From assembly GCF_001446935.1 (NCBI RefSeq), contig NZ_LKKK01000001.1, positions 310,001 to 374,000 on the forward strand: 64,000 nt of DNA. The letters are read 5' to 3'. The number at the start of each line of letters is the position of its first letter. The first letter of the stretch is position 1. The DNA comes from Pseudomonas sp. TTU2014-080ASC. Lineage in GTDB: Bacteria; Pseudomonadota; Gammaproteobacteria; Pseudomonadales; Pseudomonadaceae. A program made the translations under genes and the position numbers. Below are positions 30,125-39,366 of the stretch, in pieces. Under the pieces are notes generated by a model. The model ran no database searches. It was not told where the DNA came from and was given only the letters and a program-made list of their open reading frames with translations.

Positions 30125-31368
30125 CAGCCTGCAAACCGGCGGAACACCAGCGAACCGTTGGTTCCACCAAAGCCGAAGGAGTTGGACAACACCACGTCAA
30201 TTGGCATTTGCCGTGCGTGATGCGGCACAAAATCCAGATCACAACCCTCGCTCGGATTTTCCAGGTTGATGGTCGGTGGAGCCACCTGATCACGCAACGC
30301 CAGGATACTGAAGATGGCTTCAACAGCCCCGGCAGCCCCCAACAAATGTCCGGTCATAGACTTGGTTGAGCTTACGGCAACCTTATAAGCATGATCGCCA
30401 AACACAGATTTCACCGCCGATGCTTCTGCCTTGTCGCCCGCCGGAGTCGACGTGCCGTGCGCATTGATGTATTGCACCTGATCAGGATTCACACCAGCAT
30501 CGCGCAGTGCCGTTGCCATACAGCGGGCTGCACCAGCCCCATCTTCAGGTGGCGAAGTCATATGGTAGGCATCGCTGCTCATACCGAAGCCAATCAGCTC
30601 AGCGTAAATAGTTGCACCGCGGGCCTTGGCGTGCTCCAGTTCCTCAAGAACCAATGCACCAGAACCATCAGACAGTACGAAACCATCACGATCCTGATCC
30701 CACGGACGGCTGGCCCGGGTCGGATCATCGTTGCGAGTGGACAGAGCCCGAGCTGCACCGAAGCCGCCCATTCCCAGACCGCAAGCAGCCATCTCAGCAC
30801 CGCCTGCAACCATTACATCCGCCTCGCCGTAAGCAATATTGCGGGCGGCCATGCCGATGCAGTGGGTACCAGTGGTGCATGCCGTAGCGATGGCATAGTT
30901 TGGCCCCTGCAGCCCCAGATGGATCGACAGGAAACCGGAGATCATGTTGATAATCGAGCCAGGCACAAAAAACGGCGAAATACGCCGTGGCCCCTGCTCA
31001 ATCAACGACCGGCAGTTATTCTCGATATTGGTCAGACCGCCAATACCTGAACCCATGGCTACGCCGATGCGCTCACGGTTGGCATCGGTAATTTCCAGAC
31101 CGGAATCGCGGACAGCTTGAAAACTAGCCGCAAGACCGTACTGAATAAACAGGTCGAGTTTTCTGGCCTCTTTCGCCGACAAGTACTCCTCAACATTGAA
31201 GCCCTTGATCGAACCACCAAAACGGGTGGAATAAGCCGAAAGGTCCATATGTTCGAGAGCAGCAATACCGCTGCGCCCTGCCAAAATACCCTGCCAGCTG
31301 CTCGGCACATCGTTACCCAGTGGCGACAGCATGCCCATACCGGTAACTACGACGCGTCTACGCGACAC
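30124..31368 (-). CDS. fabF: Beta-ketoacyl-ACP synthase II FabF
   Basis: Condensing enzyme of fatty-acid elongation, 414 residues. The active-site cysteine is C164 ([10 protein letters not shown]), with the two histidines in [11 protein letters not shown] (near 304) and [12 protein letters not shown] (near 341). The start is GTG with AAGGAG upstream. It follows acpP, with a terminator-like hairpin in the gap, so part of its transcription may come from read-through. Confidence 0.97.
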   Translation of the reverse strand: MSRRRVVVTGMGMLSPLGNDVPSSWQGILAGRSGIAALEHMDLSAYSTRFGGSIKGFNVEEYLSAKEARKLDLFIQYGLAASFQAVRDSGLEITDANRERIGVAMGSGIGGLTNIENNCRSLIEQGPRRISPFFVPGSIINMISGFLSIHLGLQGPNYAIATACTTGTHCIGMAARNIAYGEADVMVAGGAEMAACGLGMGGFGAARALSTRNDDPTRASRPWDQDRDGFVLSDGSGALVLEELEHAKARGATIYAELIGFGMSSDAYHMTSPPEDGAGAARCMATALRDAGVNPDQVQYINAHGTSTPAGDKAEASAVKSVFGDHAYKVAVSSTKSMTGHLLGAAGAVEAIFSILALRDQVAPPTINLENPSEGCDLDFVPHHARQMPIDVVLSNSFGFGGTNGSLVFRRFAG

Positions 31369-31413
31369 AGCCTTCTCCTTCTCTAGTTTTCACCGCTTGA
31401 TAAGCCGCCTAAA

Positions 31414-31450
31414 GAAAAGCCGCACTCCCATAACAGGTGTGCGGCTTTTC
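31414..31450 (-). terminator. Terminator or attenuating hairpin after acpP
   Basis: A perfect 12-base stem (GAAAAGCCGCAC with GTGCGGCTTTTC) around a 13-base loop follows acpP by 27 bases; on the minus strand its right arm ends in TTTTC followed by TTT. It could uncouple very high acpP expression from fabF. Confidence 0.75.
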
Positions 31451-31476
31451 CTAGCCGAGAAACGACTGATTACGTC

Positions 31477-31710
31477 TTACGCGTGAGCGGTTACGTAGTC
31501 GATCGCTTCTTGAACAGTGGTGATCTTCTCAGCTTGTTCGTCCGGGATCTCGGTCTCGAATTCTTCTTCGAGAGCCATCACCAGCTCAACGGTGTCAAGA
31601 GAGTCGGCACCCAGGTCTTCGACGAAGGAAGCGCTGTTGGTTACTTCCTCTTCTTTTACGCCAAGTTGTTCAGCAACGATTTTCTTGACGCGTTCTTCGA
31701 TGGTGCTCAT
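31477..31710 (-). CDS. acpP: Acyl carrier protein
   Basis: The 77-residue acyl carrier protein. S37 in GADSLD receives the phosphopantetheine arm. The protein is very acidic, as usual. It carries growing acyl chains among the products of fabD, fabG and fabF around it. It has its own likely sigma-70 promoter in the 194-base gap after fabG, and a hairpin after its end. Confidence 0.98.
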   Translation of the reverse strand: MSTIEERVKKIVAEQLGVKEEEVTNSASFVEDLGADSLDTVELVMALEEEFETEIPDEQAEKITTVQEAIDYVTAHA

Positions 31711-31762
31711 ACCTTGTTTTCACTCCTATTGGACAAATCCAGGCAGCTGTTATGCAGCCAAG

Positions 31763-31790
31763 TGTATAGAAAGGGTTTTTAGCATTTCAA
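31763..31790 (-). promoter_or_regulatory. Likely acpP promoter
   Basis: On the minus strand, TTGAAA at 31790-31785 and TATACA at 31768-31763 are spaced by 16 bases. This would start transcription near 31756, about 45 bases before the acpP ATG. It fits the need for separate high expression of acpP. Confidence 0.6.
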
Positions 31791-31904
31791 GCTGAATGCC
31801 GGGATACCCCAAAACACTTCAACGATCTGTCTATAAACCAGTTGCACTTTTATAACGGATTTTAGACAGCATCTATGACAGTTTTCTTAAGGCATCCGTC
31901 ACAT

Positions 31905-32648
31905 TTAGCTCATATACATCCCGCCATTCACAGGGATAGTAGCCCCTGTGACGTAAGCTGCACCATCTGAAGCAAGGAAAGCGACCACTTGCGCGATCTC
32001 ATTAGCTTGCCCCAGACGACCCAGCGGAATCTGTGCCTGCAGCGCTTCACGCTGCGCTTCAGGCAGTTCACGGGTCATATCTGTATCGATAAAGCCCGGA
32101 GCCACTGAGTTCACAGTGATCGAGCGCGACCCGACTTCACGCGCCAGAGCACGGCTGAAACCTTCCAGACCGGCTTTGGCTGCTGCATAGTTTACTTGGC
32201 CAGCGTTGCCCATGGCACCCACTACCGAACCAATATTGATAATCCGGCCCCAGCGCGCCTTGGTCATACCACGCAGAACACCTTTGGACAGACGGTAGAG
32301 ACTGTTGAGGTTGGTGTCGATCACATCGAACCACTCGTCGTCTTTCATACGCATCATCAGGTTGTCACGGGTAATGCCGGCGTTGTTGACCAGAATAGCA
32401 GGCGCACCGAACTGCTCGGTAACAGCTGCCAGCACAGCCGCTACGGACTCGTCGCTGGTAACATTAAGTTCAAGGCCTGCGCCTTGAATGCCATTAGCCT
32501 TGAGCGTTTCTGTAATACGCTCAGCACCGGAAGCCGACGTTGCAGTACCGACCACAACTGCCCCCTGACGCCCCAACTCCAGAGCAATAGCCTGGCCAAT
32601 GCCACGGCTCGCGCCCGTTACCAGGGCAACCTTACCTTGCAGGCTCAT
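31905..32648 (-). CDS. fabG: 3-oxoacyl-ACP reductase FabG
   Basis: NADPH-dependent reductase of fatty-acid synthesis, 247 residues, short-chain dehydrogenase family. The cofactor loop is TGASRGIG (residues 11-18), the NNAG motif is at 88-91, and the catalytic residues S141, Y154 and K158 are in place (YAAAK). It follows fabD by 17 bases in the same operon. Confidence 0.97.
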   Translation of the reverse strand: MSLQGKVALVTGASRGIGQAIALELGRQGAVVVGTATSASGAERITETLKANGIQGAGLELNVTSDESVAAVLAAVTEQFGAPAILVNNAGITRDNLMMRMKDDEWFDVIDTNLNSLYRLSKGVLRGMTKARWGRIINIGSVVGAMGNAGQVNYAAAKAGLEGFSRALAREVGSRSITVNSVAPGFIDTDMTRELPEAQREALQAQIPLGRLGQANEIAQVVAFLASDGAAYVTGATIPVNGGMYMS

Positions 32649-32665
32649 TATTCGTTCTCCTCAAA

Positions 32666-33604
32666 TCAGTTCAGGGCGGCACCTGCGGCCGCAAATGCGT
32701 CCGGGGTATCCAGATTATGGGTATTAATGCCTTTGACGCAGCGCTTGTTCAGACCGCTCAGCACTTTGCCCGGACCGCACTCAACGAGGTCAGTCACACC
32801 GTTTTCGGACAGGCAAACAATCGATTCTACCCAGCGAACAGGGCTGTATAGCTGCGCCAGCAGGTCACGCTTGAGACCATCCAGATCAGTCACGGCCGCA
32901 GCACTGACGTTCTGCACCAGAGCAATCCCAGGAGCCTTCCAGTCAATCGCGGAAACCGCTTCAGCAAAACGCTCGGCAGCCGGACGCATTAGCTCACAGT
33001 GGGATGGCACGCTGACCGGCAGTGGCATGGCGCGCTTGGCACCACGCGCCTTACATGCCTCAATTGCGCGCTCGACCGCAGCGGTTGCACCGGCAATAAC
33101 CACCTGGCCTGGCGCGTTGAAGTTCACCGCACTGACAACATCGCCCTGAGCGGCCTCAGCACAGGCGGCCAAGACATCAGCATCTTCCAGACCGAGAATA
33201 GCGGCCATAGCGCCCTGCCCGGCCGGTACGGCTTGCTGCATCAACTTGCCCCGGTGTTCTACTAGCTTCACCGCATCAGCCAATGACAGACTACCGGCAG
33301 CAACCAGAGCGGAGTACTCACCCAGACTGTGGCCAGCCACAAAGGCAGGACGAGCAGCATTCTCTGCCAGCCATACACGCCACAAGGCTACAGAAGCAGT
33401 CAGGATTGCAGGCTGAGTCTTATCAGTCTGATTAAGCTGCTCTTCTGGCCCCTGTTGAGTCAAAGCCCACAGGTCGTAACCCAGAGCCTCTGAGGCTTCT
33501 GCAAAGGTTTCAAGAATCAGCGGTCGCTGCGCACCGTGCTCTGAGAGCATACCCAGAGACTGCGAACCCTGACCTGGGAAGACGAATGCAAGAGATGCGG
33601 ACAT
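32666..33604 (-). CDS. fabD: Malonyl-CoA:ACP transacylase FabD
   Basis: Loads malonyl groups onto ACP. The 312 residues have the GQGSQ loop (11-15), the nucleophile S93 in GHSLGE and the histidine in VPSHCELM near 203. It lies between plsX (104 bases upstream) and fabG. Confidence 0.97.
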   Translation of the reverse strand: MSASLAFVFPGQGSQSLGMLSEHGAQRPLILETFAEASEALGYDLWALTQQGPEEQLNQTDKTQPAILTASVALWRVWLAENAARPAFVAGHSLGEYSALVAAGSLSLADAVKLVEHRGKLMQQAVPAGQGAMAAILGLEDADVLAACAEAAQGDVVSAVNFNAPGQVVIAGATAAVERAIEACKARGAKRAMPLPVSVPSHCELMRPAAERFAEAVSAIDWKAPGIALVQNVSAAAVTDLDGLKRDLLAQLYSPVRWVESIVCLSENGVTDLVECGPGKVLSGLNKRCVKGINTHNLDTPDAFAAAGAALN

Positions 33605-33708
33605 GGAAGCGTGTTCCTAATATTCGTGATCGTCAGTGATGTGCGCGGATTAACGTCGCACGCAATAAACTGTCAGTTGGATGACTGGCCATTTGATGCA
33701 GTCACATT

Positions 33709-34719
33709 CTAAAGCAGTTGGTCCCCCAAACGACCGTAAAGGCGCTTGGGTAAATTCTCTTCAATTTCCCGCAAAGCCCGGCGAATAGCACTTTTAAAGC
33801 CCTCTGGCCCGGCAGAACCATGGCTTTTAACCACGATGCCCTGCAACCCCAGAAAACTGGCCCCGTTATGCTCTGCCGGAGCAAGCTCAACCTGCAGACG
33901 CTTTAATAACGGCATCGCCAGCAACCCGACCACCTTCGCAGCCAGACCAGATTTAAAAACCTGCTCAACACGTTCCGAGATCATGCTGGCCAAACCTTCA
34001 CTGGATTTCAGCAGGATATTACCGACAAATCCGTCGCACACCACGACATCCGCGTCCCCACGGTACAAACCATCGCCTTCTATAAAGCCGATGTAATTCA
34101 AGCCCCGGGTCTGCTGCAAAAGGCTGGCGGCCAGTTTGACCTGCTGATTGCCTTTTATATCCTCAGTCCCCACATTCAACAGCGCCACGCGCGGCTGAGG
34201 CTTACCCAGCACCTCGGCTGCCACCGCCCCCATGACCGCAAACTGCTGCAGATGCTCGGCACCACAATCCACATTTGCGCCCAGATCAAGCAAATGACAG
34301 AAACCTGAACGAGTCGGGATAGCCGCCACCATTGCAGGGCGATCAATGCCCGGCAGCGTCTTCAGCACATGCCGTGACAACGCCATCAAAGCACCTGTAT
34401 TGCCTGAACTGACGCACGCCTGTACCACTCCATCGCGCAAAAGCTCTAGACCGACACGCATGGAGGAGTCCGACTTGTTACGCAATGCCTGCGCCGGGCG
34501 CTCGTCCATTGCAATCACTTCAGCAGCATGCACAACGCGCAGGCGCGAACGATCAACCTCGGGATAACCAGCGATCAGAGATTCAAGCAGGGAGGATTGG
34601 CCAACAAGGACCAGATGTAACGAGGGGTATTCGGCCAAGCAAGAAATGCAGGCCGGAACAATGCTGTGGGGACCGAAGTCCCCACCCATTGCATCAATCG
34701 CAATGATCGAGACGGACAA
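33709..34719 (-). CDS. plsX: Phosphate acyltransferase PlsX
   Basis: Makes acyl-phosphate from acyl-ACP for phospholipid synthesis. It has 336 residues beginning [14 protein letters not shown], the typical PlsX start. The start codon is a TTG three bases after the rpmF stop, chosen because no ATG precedes the conserved first strand; translation is probably coupled to rpmF. Confidence 0.96.
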   Translation of the reverse strand: MSVSIIAIDAMGGDFGPHSIVPACISCLAEYPSLHLVLVGQSSLLESLIAGYPEVDRSRLRVVHAAEVIAMDERPAQALRNKSDSSMRVGLELLRDGVVQACVSSGNTGALMALSRHVLKTLPGIDRPAMVAAIPTRSGFCHLLDLGANVDCGAEHLQQFAVMGAVAAEVLGKPQPRVALLNVGTEDIKGNQQVKLAASLLQQTRGLNYIGFIEGDGLYRGDADVVVCDGFVGNILLKSSEGLASMISERVEQVFKSGLAAKVVGLLAMPLLKRLQVELAPAEHNGASFLGLQGIVVKSHGSAGPEGFKSAIRRALREIEENLPKRLYGRLGDQLL

Positions 34720-34722
34720 GGA

Positions 34723-34905
34723 TTACTCGTCAGCGCCCTTGTCGATCACTTTGCGACCACGGTAAACACCTTCTGGCGATACGTGGTGACGCAGGTGTAC
34801 TTCGCCAGTGGTTTTCTCAACCGACAGAGCATTTGCTTCGAGAGCATCGTGGGAACGACGCATATCGCGAGCGGAACGGGATTTTTTGTTCTGCTGAACA
34901 GCCAT
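34723..34905 (-). CDS. rpmF: 50S ribosomal protein bL32
   Basis: A 60-residue basic protein, [20 protein letters not shown] at its start, which is the bL32 signature. The zinc-binding cysteines of some bL32 proteins are absent, so this is the C-minus form. It lies between yceD and plsX, the usual place in proteobacteria. Since zinc limitation seems to matter to this genome (see the Zur-type operator), the zinc-free form is of some note. Confidence 0.97.
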   Translation of the reverse strand: MAVQQNKKSRSARDMRRSHDALEANALSVEKTTGEVHLRHHVSPEGVYRGRKVIDKGADE

Positions 34906-34918
34906 AACTAATTAACTC

Positions 34919-35449
34919 CTAAACGTTTGGGTCACGCTTTAACTGTGCCAATACACTGAACGGGTTGGACCGCGCTACCTCGTCCTCGCTCAACTCGGGC
35001 TCTTCTTCGAGGCCGGCTGGCTGCTGGCAATCTTTAGGGTCATGAGCCGGGACAATGGGCAAAGCAAGCAGAAGCTCATCTTCAACCAACGCCAGCAGAT
35101 CCAATGGGTCTTCACCCAACTCAATCACGTCATAGCCCTTCGGCACTGACTGGGTATTAGCACCCTCCCTCACCACAGCGTAATCACACTCACTATGGAT
35201 CGGCAAAGTGACCAGCTCCAGACAACGCTGGCAAACCATTTTCACTTCAACCTCAAGTTCACTGTGGAAAACCACAGCTTTGCGCTCGTCGCGCTCGAAC
35301 GAGAACTTCGTACGCACCATGCCTTGGTTATCGGCAAGCGGGCTGCAAAGACGCTCTAAATCAGCCAGCGGCATCTCACCCTCAAGGGTGGTGCTGCGAT
35401 CGGCTAACTTTCGCGGATCAACGTGAGGTGGAATCGGGCCATTTGACAT
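34919..35449 (-). CDS. yceD: YceD (DUF177) protein
   Basis: A 176-residue protein of the DUF177 family, with the conserved pair C-x-x-C in VCQRCLELV and a C-terminal LP(I/L)VP segment. Relatives are linked to 23S rRNA accumulation. It heads the operon with rpmF and plsX. Its start codon lies only a few bases from the predicted transcription start, and no ribosome-binding site is present, so the message may be nearly leaderless. Confidence 0.9.
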   Translation of the reverse strand: MSNGPIPPHVDPRKLADRSTTLEGEMPLADLERLCSPLADNQGMVRTKFSFERDERKAVVFHSELEVEVKMVCQRCLELVTLPIHSECDYAVVREGANTQSVPKGYDVIELGEDPLDLLALVEDELLLALPIVPAHDPKDCQQPAGLEEEPELSEDEVARSNPFSVLAQLKRDPNV

Positions 35450-35458
35450 AGGCGGCGC

Positions 35459-35487
35459 ATTCTAGGGATGCAACCCGCCCCTGTCAA
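35459..35487 (-). promoter_or_regulatory. Strong promoter of the yceD-rpmF-plsX operon
   Basis: On the minus strand, TTGACA (35487-35482), 17 bases, TAGAAT (35464-35459): almost the consensus sigma-70 promoter. The predicted start near 35452 is about three bases before the yceD ATG at 35449. Confidence 0.75.
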
Positions 35488-35564
35488 AGGAATTCAGCCT
35501 GTCCACTGACTAATGCGATAGTTAGAATCGACAAATCCCCCTCAACTGACCAAGGAACAGCACC

Positions 35565-36143
35565 GTGCTGCCGTTAGTATTGGGCTCAAGCTCCCCCTAT
35601 CGCCGTGAACTACTGAACAAGCTGCGCTTGCCATTTACTTGGAAAGCGCCGGAAATCGACGAAACCCGCCAACCGGACGAACCCGCCGAATCACTGGTGC
35701 GCAGACTGTCACTGGAAAAAGCTCAAGCCCTCACCGGGGACTTCCCCAATCATCTGATTATCGGCTCAGACCAAGTAGCAGTACTAGACGATGAAATACT
35801 GGGCAAGCCACACACATTTGAACGTGCCAGATTGCAACTGGAAGCCGCCAGCGGCAGAAGCGTGACTTTCCTGACAGGACTGACACTCCTCAACTCCCAT
35901 ACCGGCGAAGCACAGACCGACTGCATTCCATTTACCGTCCATTTTCGCCAACTGAGCGACGCGCAAATCAAACGCTACCTGGAAGCAGAGCAACCCTACG
36001 ACTGCGCCGGAAGCTTCAAATCCGAAGGACTGGGCATCAGCCTGTTCCGCAGCACCGAAGGCACCGACAGCAACAGCCTGATCGGCCTACCCCTGATCCG
36101 CCTTGTTGACATGCTGCTTGCAAACCAGATTCAGATTCCCTGA
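35565..36143 (+). CDS. maf: Maf-like nucleotide pyrophosphatase (YceF)
   Basis: A 192-residue Maf/YceF pyrophosphatase, which removes wrong or modified nucleotides (m7GTP in the YceF branch). The N-terminal LGSSSPYRRELL motif, DETR at residues 38-41 and the catalytic aspartate in GSDQVAVLD are present. The start is GTG at 35565 with AAGGAAC upstream. It is divergent from yceD and ends at a bidirectional terminator. Confidence 0.93.
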   Translation: MLPLVLGSSSPYRRELLNKLRLPFTWKAPEIDETRQPDEPAESLVRRLSLEKAQALTGDFPNHLIIGSDQVAVLDDEILGKPHTFERARLQLEAASGRSVTFLTGLTLLNSHTGEAQTDCIPFTVHFRQLSDAQIKRYLEAEQPYDCAGSFKSEGLGISLFRSTEGTDSNSLIGLPLIRLVDMLLANQIQIP

Positions 36144-36150
36144 ACAAAAA

Positions 36151-36170
36151 GACCCGGCATGAGCCGGGTC
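36151..36170. terminator. Terminator between maf and the S49 protease gene
   Basis: The eight-base stem GACCCGGC/GCCGGGTC around an ATGA loop has an A-run on its left and TCT on its right. It lies between convergent genes and probably serves both. Confidence 0.7.
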
Positions 36171-36190
36171 TCTATTCACCACTTCAACAC

Positions 36191-37168
36191 CTAGCGCAGA
36201 GTCGGCCCCTGAAAGCCCATCCACAGTGCGATACGCTCTGCAACACTGGTACCGAGCGCTTTGGCAAAACGGTCGAAGGGCGTCTCCTGAACGGTAAAAT
36301 CAACGAGATTTTTCTCGCCAATAACTTCGCGCGCCACGTAACTGGTGCTGCCAAGCCCATCAATTAGCCCCAATTCAAGCGCCTGCTCACCCGACCAGAT
36401 CAAGCCGGAGAACAGCTCCGGATGCTCAGTATCCTTCAGTCGGTCACCACGCCCCTTCTTCACACTGGCAATGAACTGCTTGTGCGTAGTTTCCAGAACA
36501 GTTTTCCAGAATTTGGTTTCTTCAGGGTTCTGCGGCTGGAACGGATCAAGGAACGCCTTGTGCTCACCAGAGGTATACAAACGGCGCTCAACACCAACCT
36601 TCTGCATCGCATCCACAAAACCGAAAGAAGCCGCCGTAACACCAATCGAACCAACCAGACTGGCCTTATCCGCATAGATAGCATCAGCCGCACTGGCAAT
36701 GTAATAAGCCCCTGAAGCCCCAAGATCGGAAATCACCGCATACAGCTTGATATCAGGATGCTCGCCACGCAGTCGGCGAATTTCATCGTAGACATAACCC
36801 GACTGAACCGGACTGCCGCCCGGACTATTAATGCGCAGAACGACGGCTTTAGTGCCCGCATCATCAAAAGCAGCACGCAGACTGGTGACAATATTGTCGG
36901 CACTGGCCGATTCCTTGTCTGCGATCATGCCGCGGATTTCGATAAAGGCGGTGTGACTATCCGAAGCTGCCGAGCCCTGCCCCATTTTCAGCGCAGGCGA
37001 AAAGATCGCCAAGGCTGCAAATATATAGATAAAGGTGAGGAGCTTGAAAAAGATCCCCCAACGACGCGAGCGACGCTGCTCCTGAACACTTGCCAGCAGT
37101 GTTTTCTCAAGCAGCTTCCAGCTCTTAGCCTCTTCACCCTCGACCGGTGCCTTCCATTCATCCGCCAT
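36191..37168 (-). CDS. S49-family signal peptide peptidase (SppA/SohB type)
   Basis: Inner-membrane serine protease of 325 residues with one N-terminal membrane helix (about 37-60). It is the short single-domain form rather than the double-length SppA of E. coli. The nucleophile is S152 in DLGASGAYY, and the general-base lysine is one of those in YADKASLVGSIG near 168. It likely degrades signal peptides or membrane fragments. The start ATG at 37168 has GAGGAAG upstream; a longer frame to 37207 has no such site. It overlaps the phosphatase gene by 11 bases. Confidence 0.9.
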   Translation of the reverse strand: MADEWKAPVEGEEAKSWKLLEKTLLASVQEQRRSRRWGIFFKLLTFIYIFAALAIFSPALKMGQGSAASDSHTAFIEIRGMIADKESASADNIVTSLRAAFDDAGTKAVVLRINSPGGSPVQSGYVYDEIRRLRGEHPDIKLYAVISDLGASGAYYIASAADAIYADKASLVGSIGVTAASFGFVDAMQKVGVERRLYTSGEHKAFLDPFQPQNPEETKFWKTVLETTHKQFIASVKKGRGDRLKDTEHPELFSGLIWSGEQALELGLIDGLGSTSYVAREVIGEKNLVDFTVQETPFDRFAKALGTSVAERIALWMGFQGPTLR

Positions 37169-37853
37169 GTACAACTTCCTCAACTGAACACTTGGAAACC
37201 CGCCCATCTAACCAGGCAGCCAACTCGGTAAAACAGTCAATCTCAAGCACAGGATTACAGGCACGCAGCATTTCAAGCGATTGCGCACCATAACTCACAG
37301 CCACAGAATCCATACCGGCACGCTGAGCCATAAGCAAATCAAACGTAGAATCCCCCACCATCAGCGCCCGATCAGCACGCACGCCGCTCTGATCAAGAAT
37401 CTCATGCAACATCAACGGATCAGGTTTACTGGCCGTCTCATCCGCACAGCGACTGAAATCAAAGTAATCCTCCCAGCCTCTTCCAGCTAGCGCACGCTGC
37501 AACCCAGGCCGGGCCTTTCCAGTTGCAACTGCCAATTGGTAACCCAGCTCACGGAACGCCGCCAGCGACTCAGCCACACCCTTAAATAAAGGAGAAGGCT
37601 CAGCATCCAACTCCCGGTAGTGCATGCCGTACAGTTCCCGCAAACGCATCACATCAGCATCACTTTGCATGTGCGGATAGAGGGTACGGATTGCTTCCGG
37701 CAGAGCCAAACCAATAATCCCGCGAACCTGATCATCCGTACAACGCGGCAGCATGAAGGCATCTGTCGCACGATGCATGGATTCGACGATACGACTGATG
37801 GAGTCTGCCAGAGTGCCGTCCCAGTCAAAGATCAGCAGCTGATAATCACGCAC
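37158..37853 (-). CDS. HAD-family phosphatase (Gph-like)
   Basis: A 231-residue haloacid-dehalogenase hydrolase. The nucleophile D10 and acid D12 are in [10 protein letters not shown]; motif III is in ASKPDP, and motif IV in [10 protein letters not shown]. Phosphoglycolate phosphatase and related sugar phosphatases look alike, so the substrate is open. The GTG start overlaps the rluC stop by eight bases; the S49 gene follows with overlap, so the three genes are one operon. Confidence 0.9.
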   Translation of the reverse strand: MRDYQLLIFDWDGTLADSISRIVESMHRATDAFMLPRCTDDQVRGIIGLALPEAIRTLYPHMQSDADVMRLRELYGMHYRELDAEPSPLFKGVAESLAAFRELGYQLAVATGKARPGLQRALAGRGWEDYFDFSRCADETASKPDPLMLHEILDQSGVRADRALMVGDSTFDLLMAQRAGMDSVAVSYGAQSLEMLRACNPVLEIDCFTELAAWLDGRVSKCSVEEVVHGG

Positions 37854-38799
37854 TCAGACGCTCCAGAGTCTTTGCCCAGACCTCATCAACCGGAGCCTCA
37901 ACTTTGAGCTGCGTGCCATCCGGCATCGGCACATGCAATTCATAGGCATGCAAGAACAACCGCTTTCCACCCAGTTCACGCACCTCTTTGGTGAAATCGT
38001 CATCACCGTACTTGCTGTCCCCGGCAATGCTGTGCCCGGCATATTGAGTATGAACGCGAATCTGGTGCGTCCGTCCTGTGACCGGCTTTGCCTCAATGAG
38101 CGTTGCAAACTCACCAAACCGGCGCAGCACACGGAACACCGTCAGCGCTTCCTTACCCTCAGGATTGACCTCAACCATACGCTCACCTGAACGCAGGTTG
38201 CTCTTGAGCAAAGGCGCACTGACCTGCTTCTTCGCAGTCGGCCAATGACCGCGAACCAGTGCCATATAGCGTTTATCAACACCATCACCGCGTAACGCCT
38301 CATGCAGGTGACGCAACATGCTGCGTTTTTTGGCAATCATCAGCAACCCAGAGGTGTCACGATCCAAGCGGTGGACCAACTCAAGATCTTTGGCATCAGG
38401 CCGCAACTGGCGAAATGCCTCGATAACACCGTAATTCAGGCCACTGCCTCCATGTACAGCGATACCGGCCGGCTTATTCAGCACAATCAGCGCCTTGTCT
38501 TCGTAGACAATTGCCGCCTCCAAACGCTGCAACAATCCCTGAGCAAGGGGCTCAGGCTCATCACGATCAGGCAAGCGCAACGGCGGCACACGCACAATAT
38601 CCCCAGCCTGAAGCTTGTACTCCGGCTTGATGCGACCTTTATTCACCCGCACTTCGCCCTTACGCAAAATCCGGTAAACCAAAGTCTTGGGCACACCCTT
38701 GAGTTGAGTGCGAAGAAAATTATCGATTCGCTGGCCGGCATACTCCGGCGAAACCTCAAGCAACTGAACGCCAGAGGTTGGAGAGGAAGGATTTGTCAT
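37846..38799 (-). CDS. rluC: 23S rRNA pseudouridine synthase RluC
   Basis: Forms pseudouridines 955, 2504 and 2580 of 23S rRNA (E. coli numbering). From ATG 38799 it has 317 residues: an S4 RNA-binding domain (about 20-80) and the catalytic domain with D146 in HRLDRDTSG. The start [15 protein letters not shown] agrees with other pseudomonads; an ATG five codons upstream at 38814 is also possible. It is divergent from rne, a pairing conserved in gamma-proteobacteria. Confidence 0.94.
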   Translation of the reverse strand: MTNPSSPTSGVQLLEVSPEYAGQRIDNFLRTQLKGVPKTLVYRILRKGEVRVNKGRIKPEYKLQAGDIVRVPPLRLPDRDEPEPLAQGLLQRLEAAIVYEDKALIVLNKPAGIAVHGGSGLNYGVIEAFRQLRPDAKDLELVHRLDRDTSGLLMIAKKRSMLRHLHEALRGDGVDKRYMALVRGHWPTAKKQVSAPLLKSNLRSGERMVEVNPEGKEALTVFRVLRRFGEFATLIEAKPVTGRTHQIRVHTQYAGHSIAGDSKYGDDDFTKEVRELGGKRLFLHAYELHVPMPDGTQLKVEAPVDEVWAKTLERLSA

Positions 38800-38825
38800 C
38801 CTCTGATCATACATTTTTTATGCAA

Positions 38826-38854
38826 TTGAAGCACTTATTCATTGCTGCTATAGT
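38826..38854 (+). promoter_or_regulatory. Promoter of rne
   Basis: TTGAAG (38826-38831), 17 bases, TATAGT (38849-38854): a good sigma-70 promoter. The predicted start near 38861 leaves a leader of about 506 bases before the rne ATG. Confidence 0.7.
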
Positions 38855-38860
38855 CGGGAA

Positions 38861-39366
38861 GCCGCCATAAGCGGACTGGCAAAAGAGTGCTTGCAAAATT
38901 GCCACCTCTGCCAACGCAACCCATTTGGGACGCAGGCCGTCCGACGGGTTATTCAAGACGTCCTTCACGATGCTGGATAGCCCGGAAACAAAGCCTAATA
39001 AAGCCTTTATGCGCAGTTGAATCCACGGATAACTGCGAGAAAAGTAACCCGCTGCGTAAGAATGCGAGCGGCACCCGAGTTTCAGCGATACGTGTAGGGT
39101 GGAGATGCACAACTGTTGGTCTGCGTAGCAATTTGCTTTACCAAGACGCGTTACCCGTCCGCTACCAACAGCTGATTCCTCCTCCTGACTTAATGCTTAC
39201 TGGAAATCACAGCAAGCAGGAGACGTCCGTCGCGGACCAGCAAAATGCTGCCGCCGCTTGACACTGGAGCGCTTTACGACCGCACCAGCGACGCCCCTGA
39301 CACCGACAACTGAAGTCGTGTGTGCCGAACGCCGCTTCCGCTAGCACCGGAAATCGACGGTACTAC
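38861..39366 (+). promoter_or_regulatory. Long untranslated leader of rne
   Basis: No gene is credible in these about 506 bases; reading frames here have no family resemblance. In E. coli the rne leader (361 nt) folds into hairpins that RNase E itself senses, so that the enzyme controls its own message. The pseudomonad leader probably does the same, though its sequence is different. No clear ribosome-binding site precedes the ATG (GACGGT at best), which fits strong leader control. Confidence 0.6.

Noticed and set aside
35523..35528. TAGAAT as a -10 box for maf
   Set aside because: The -35 position holds TGTCCA, only half matching, so I do not list it as a promoter.
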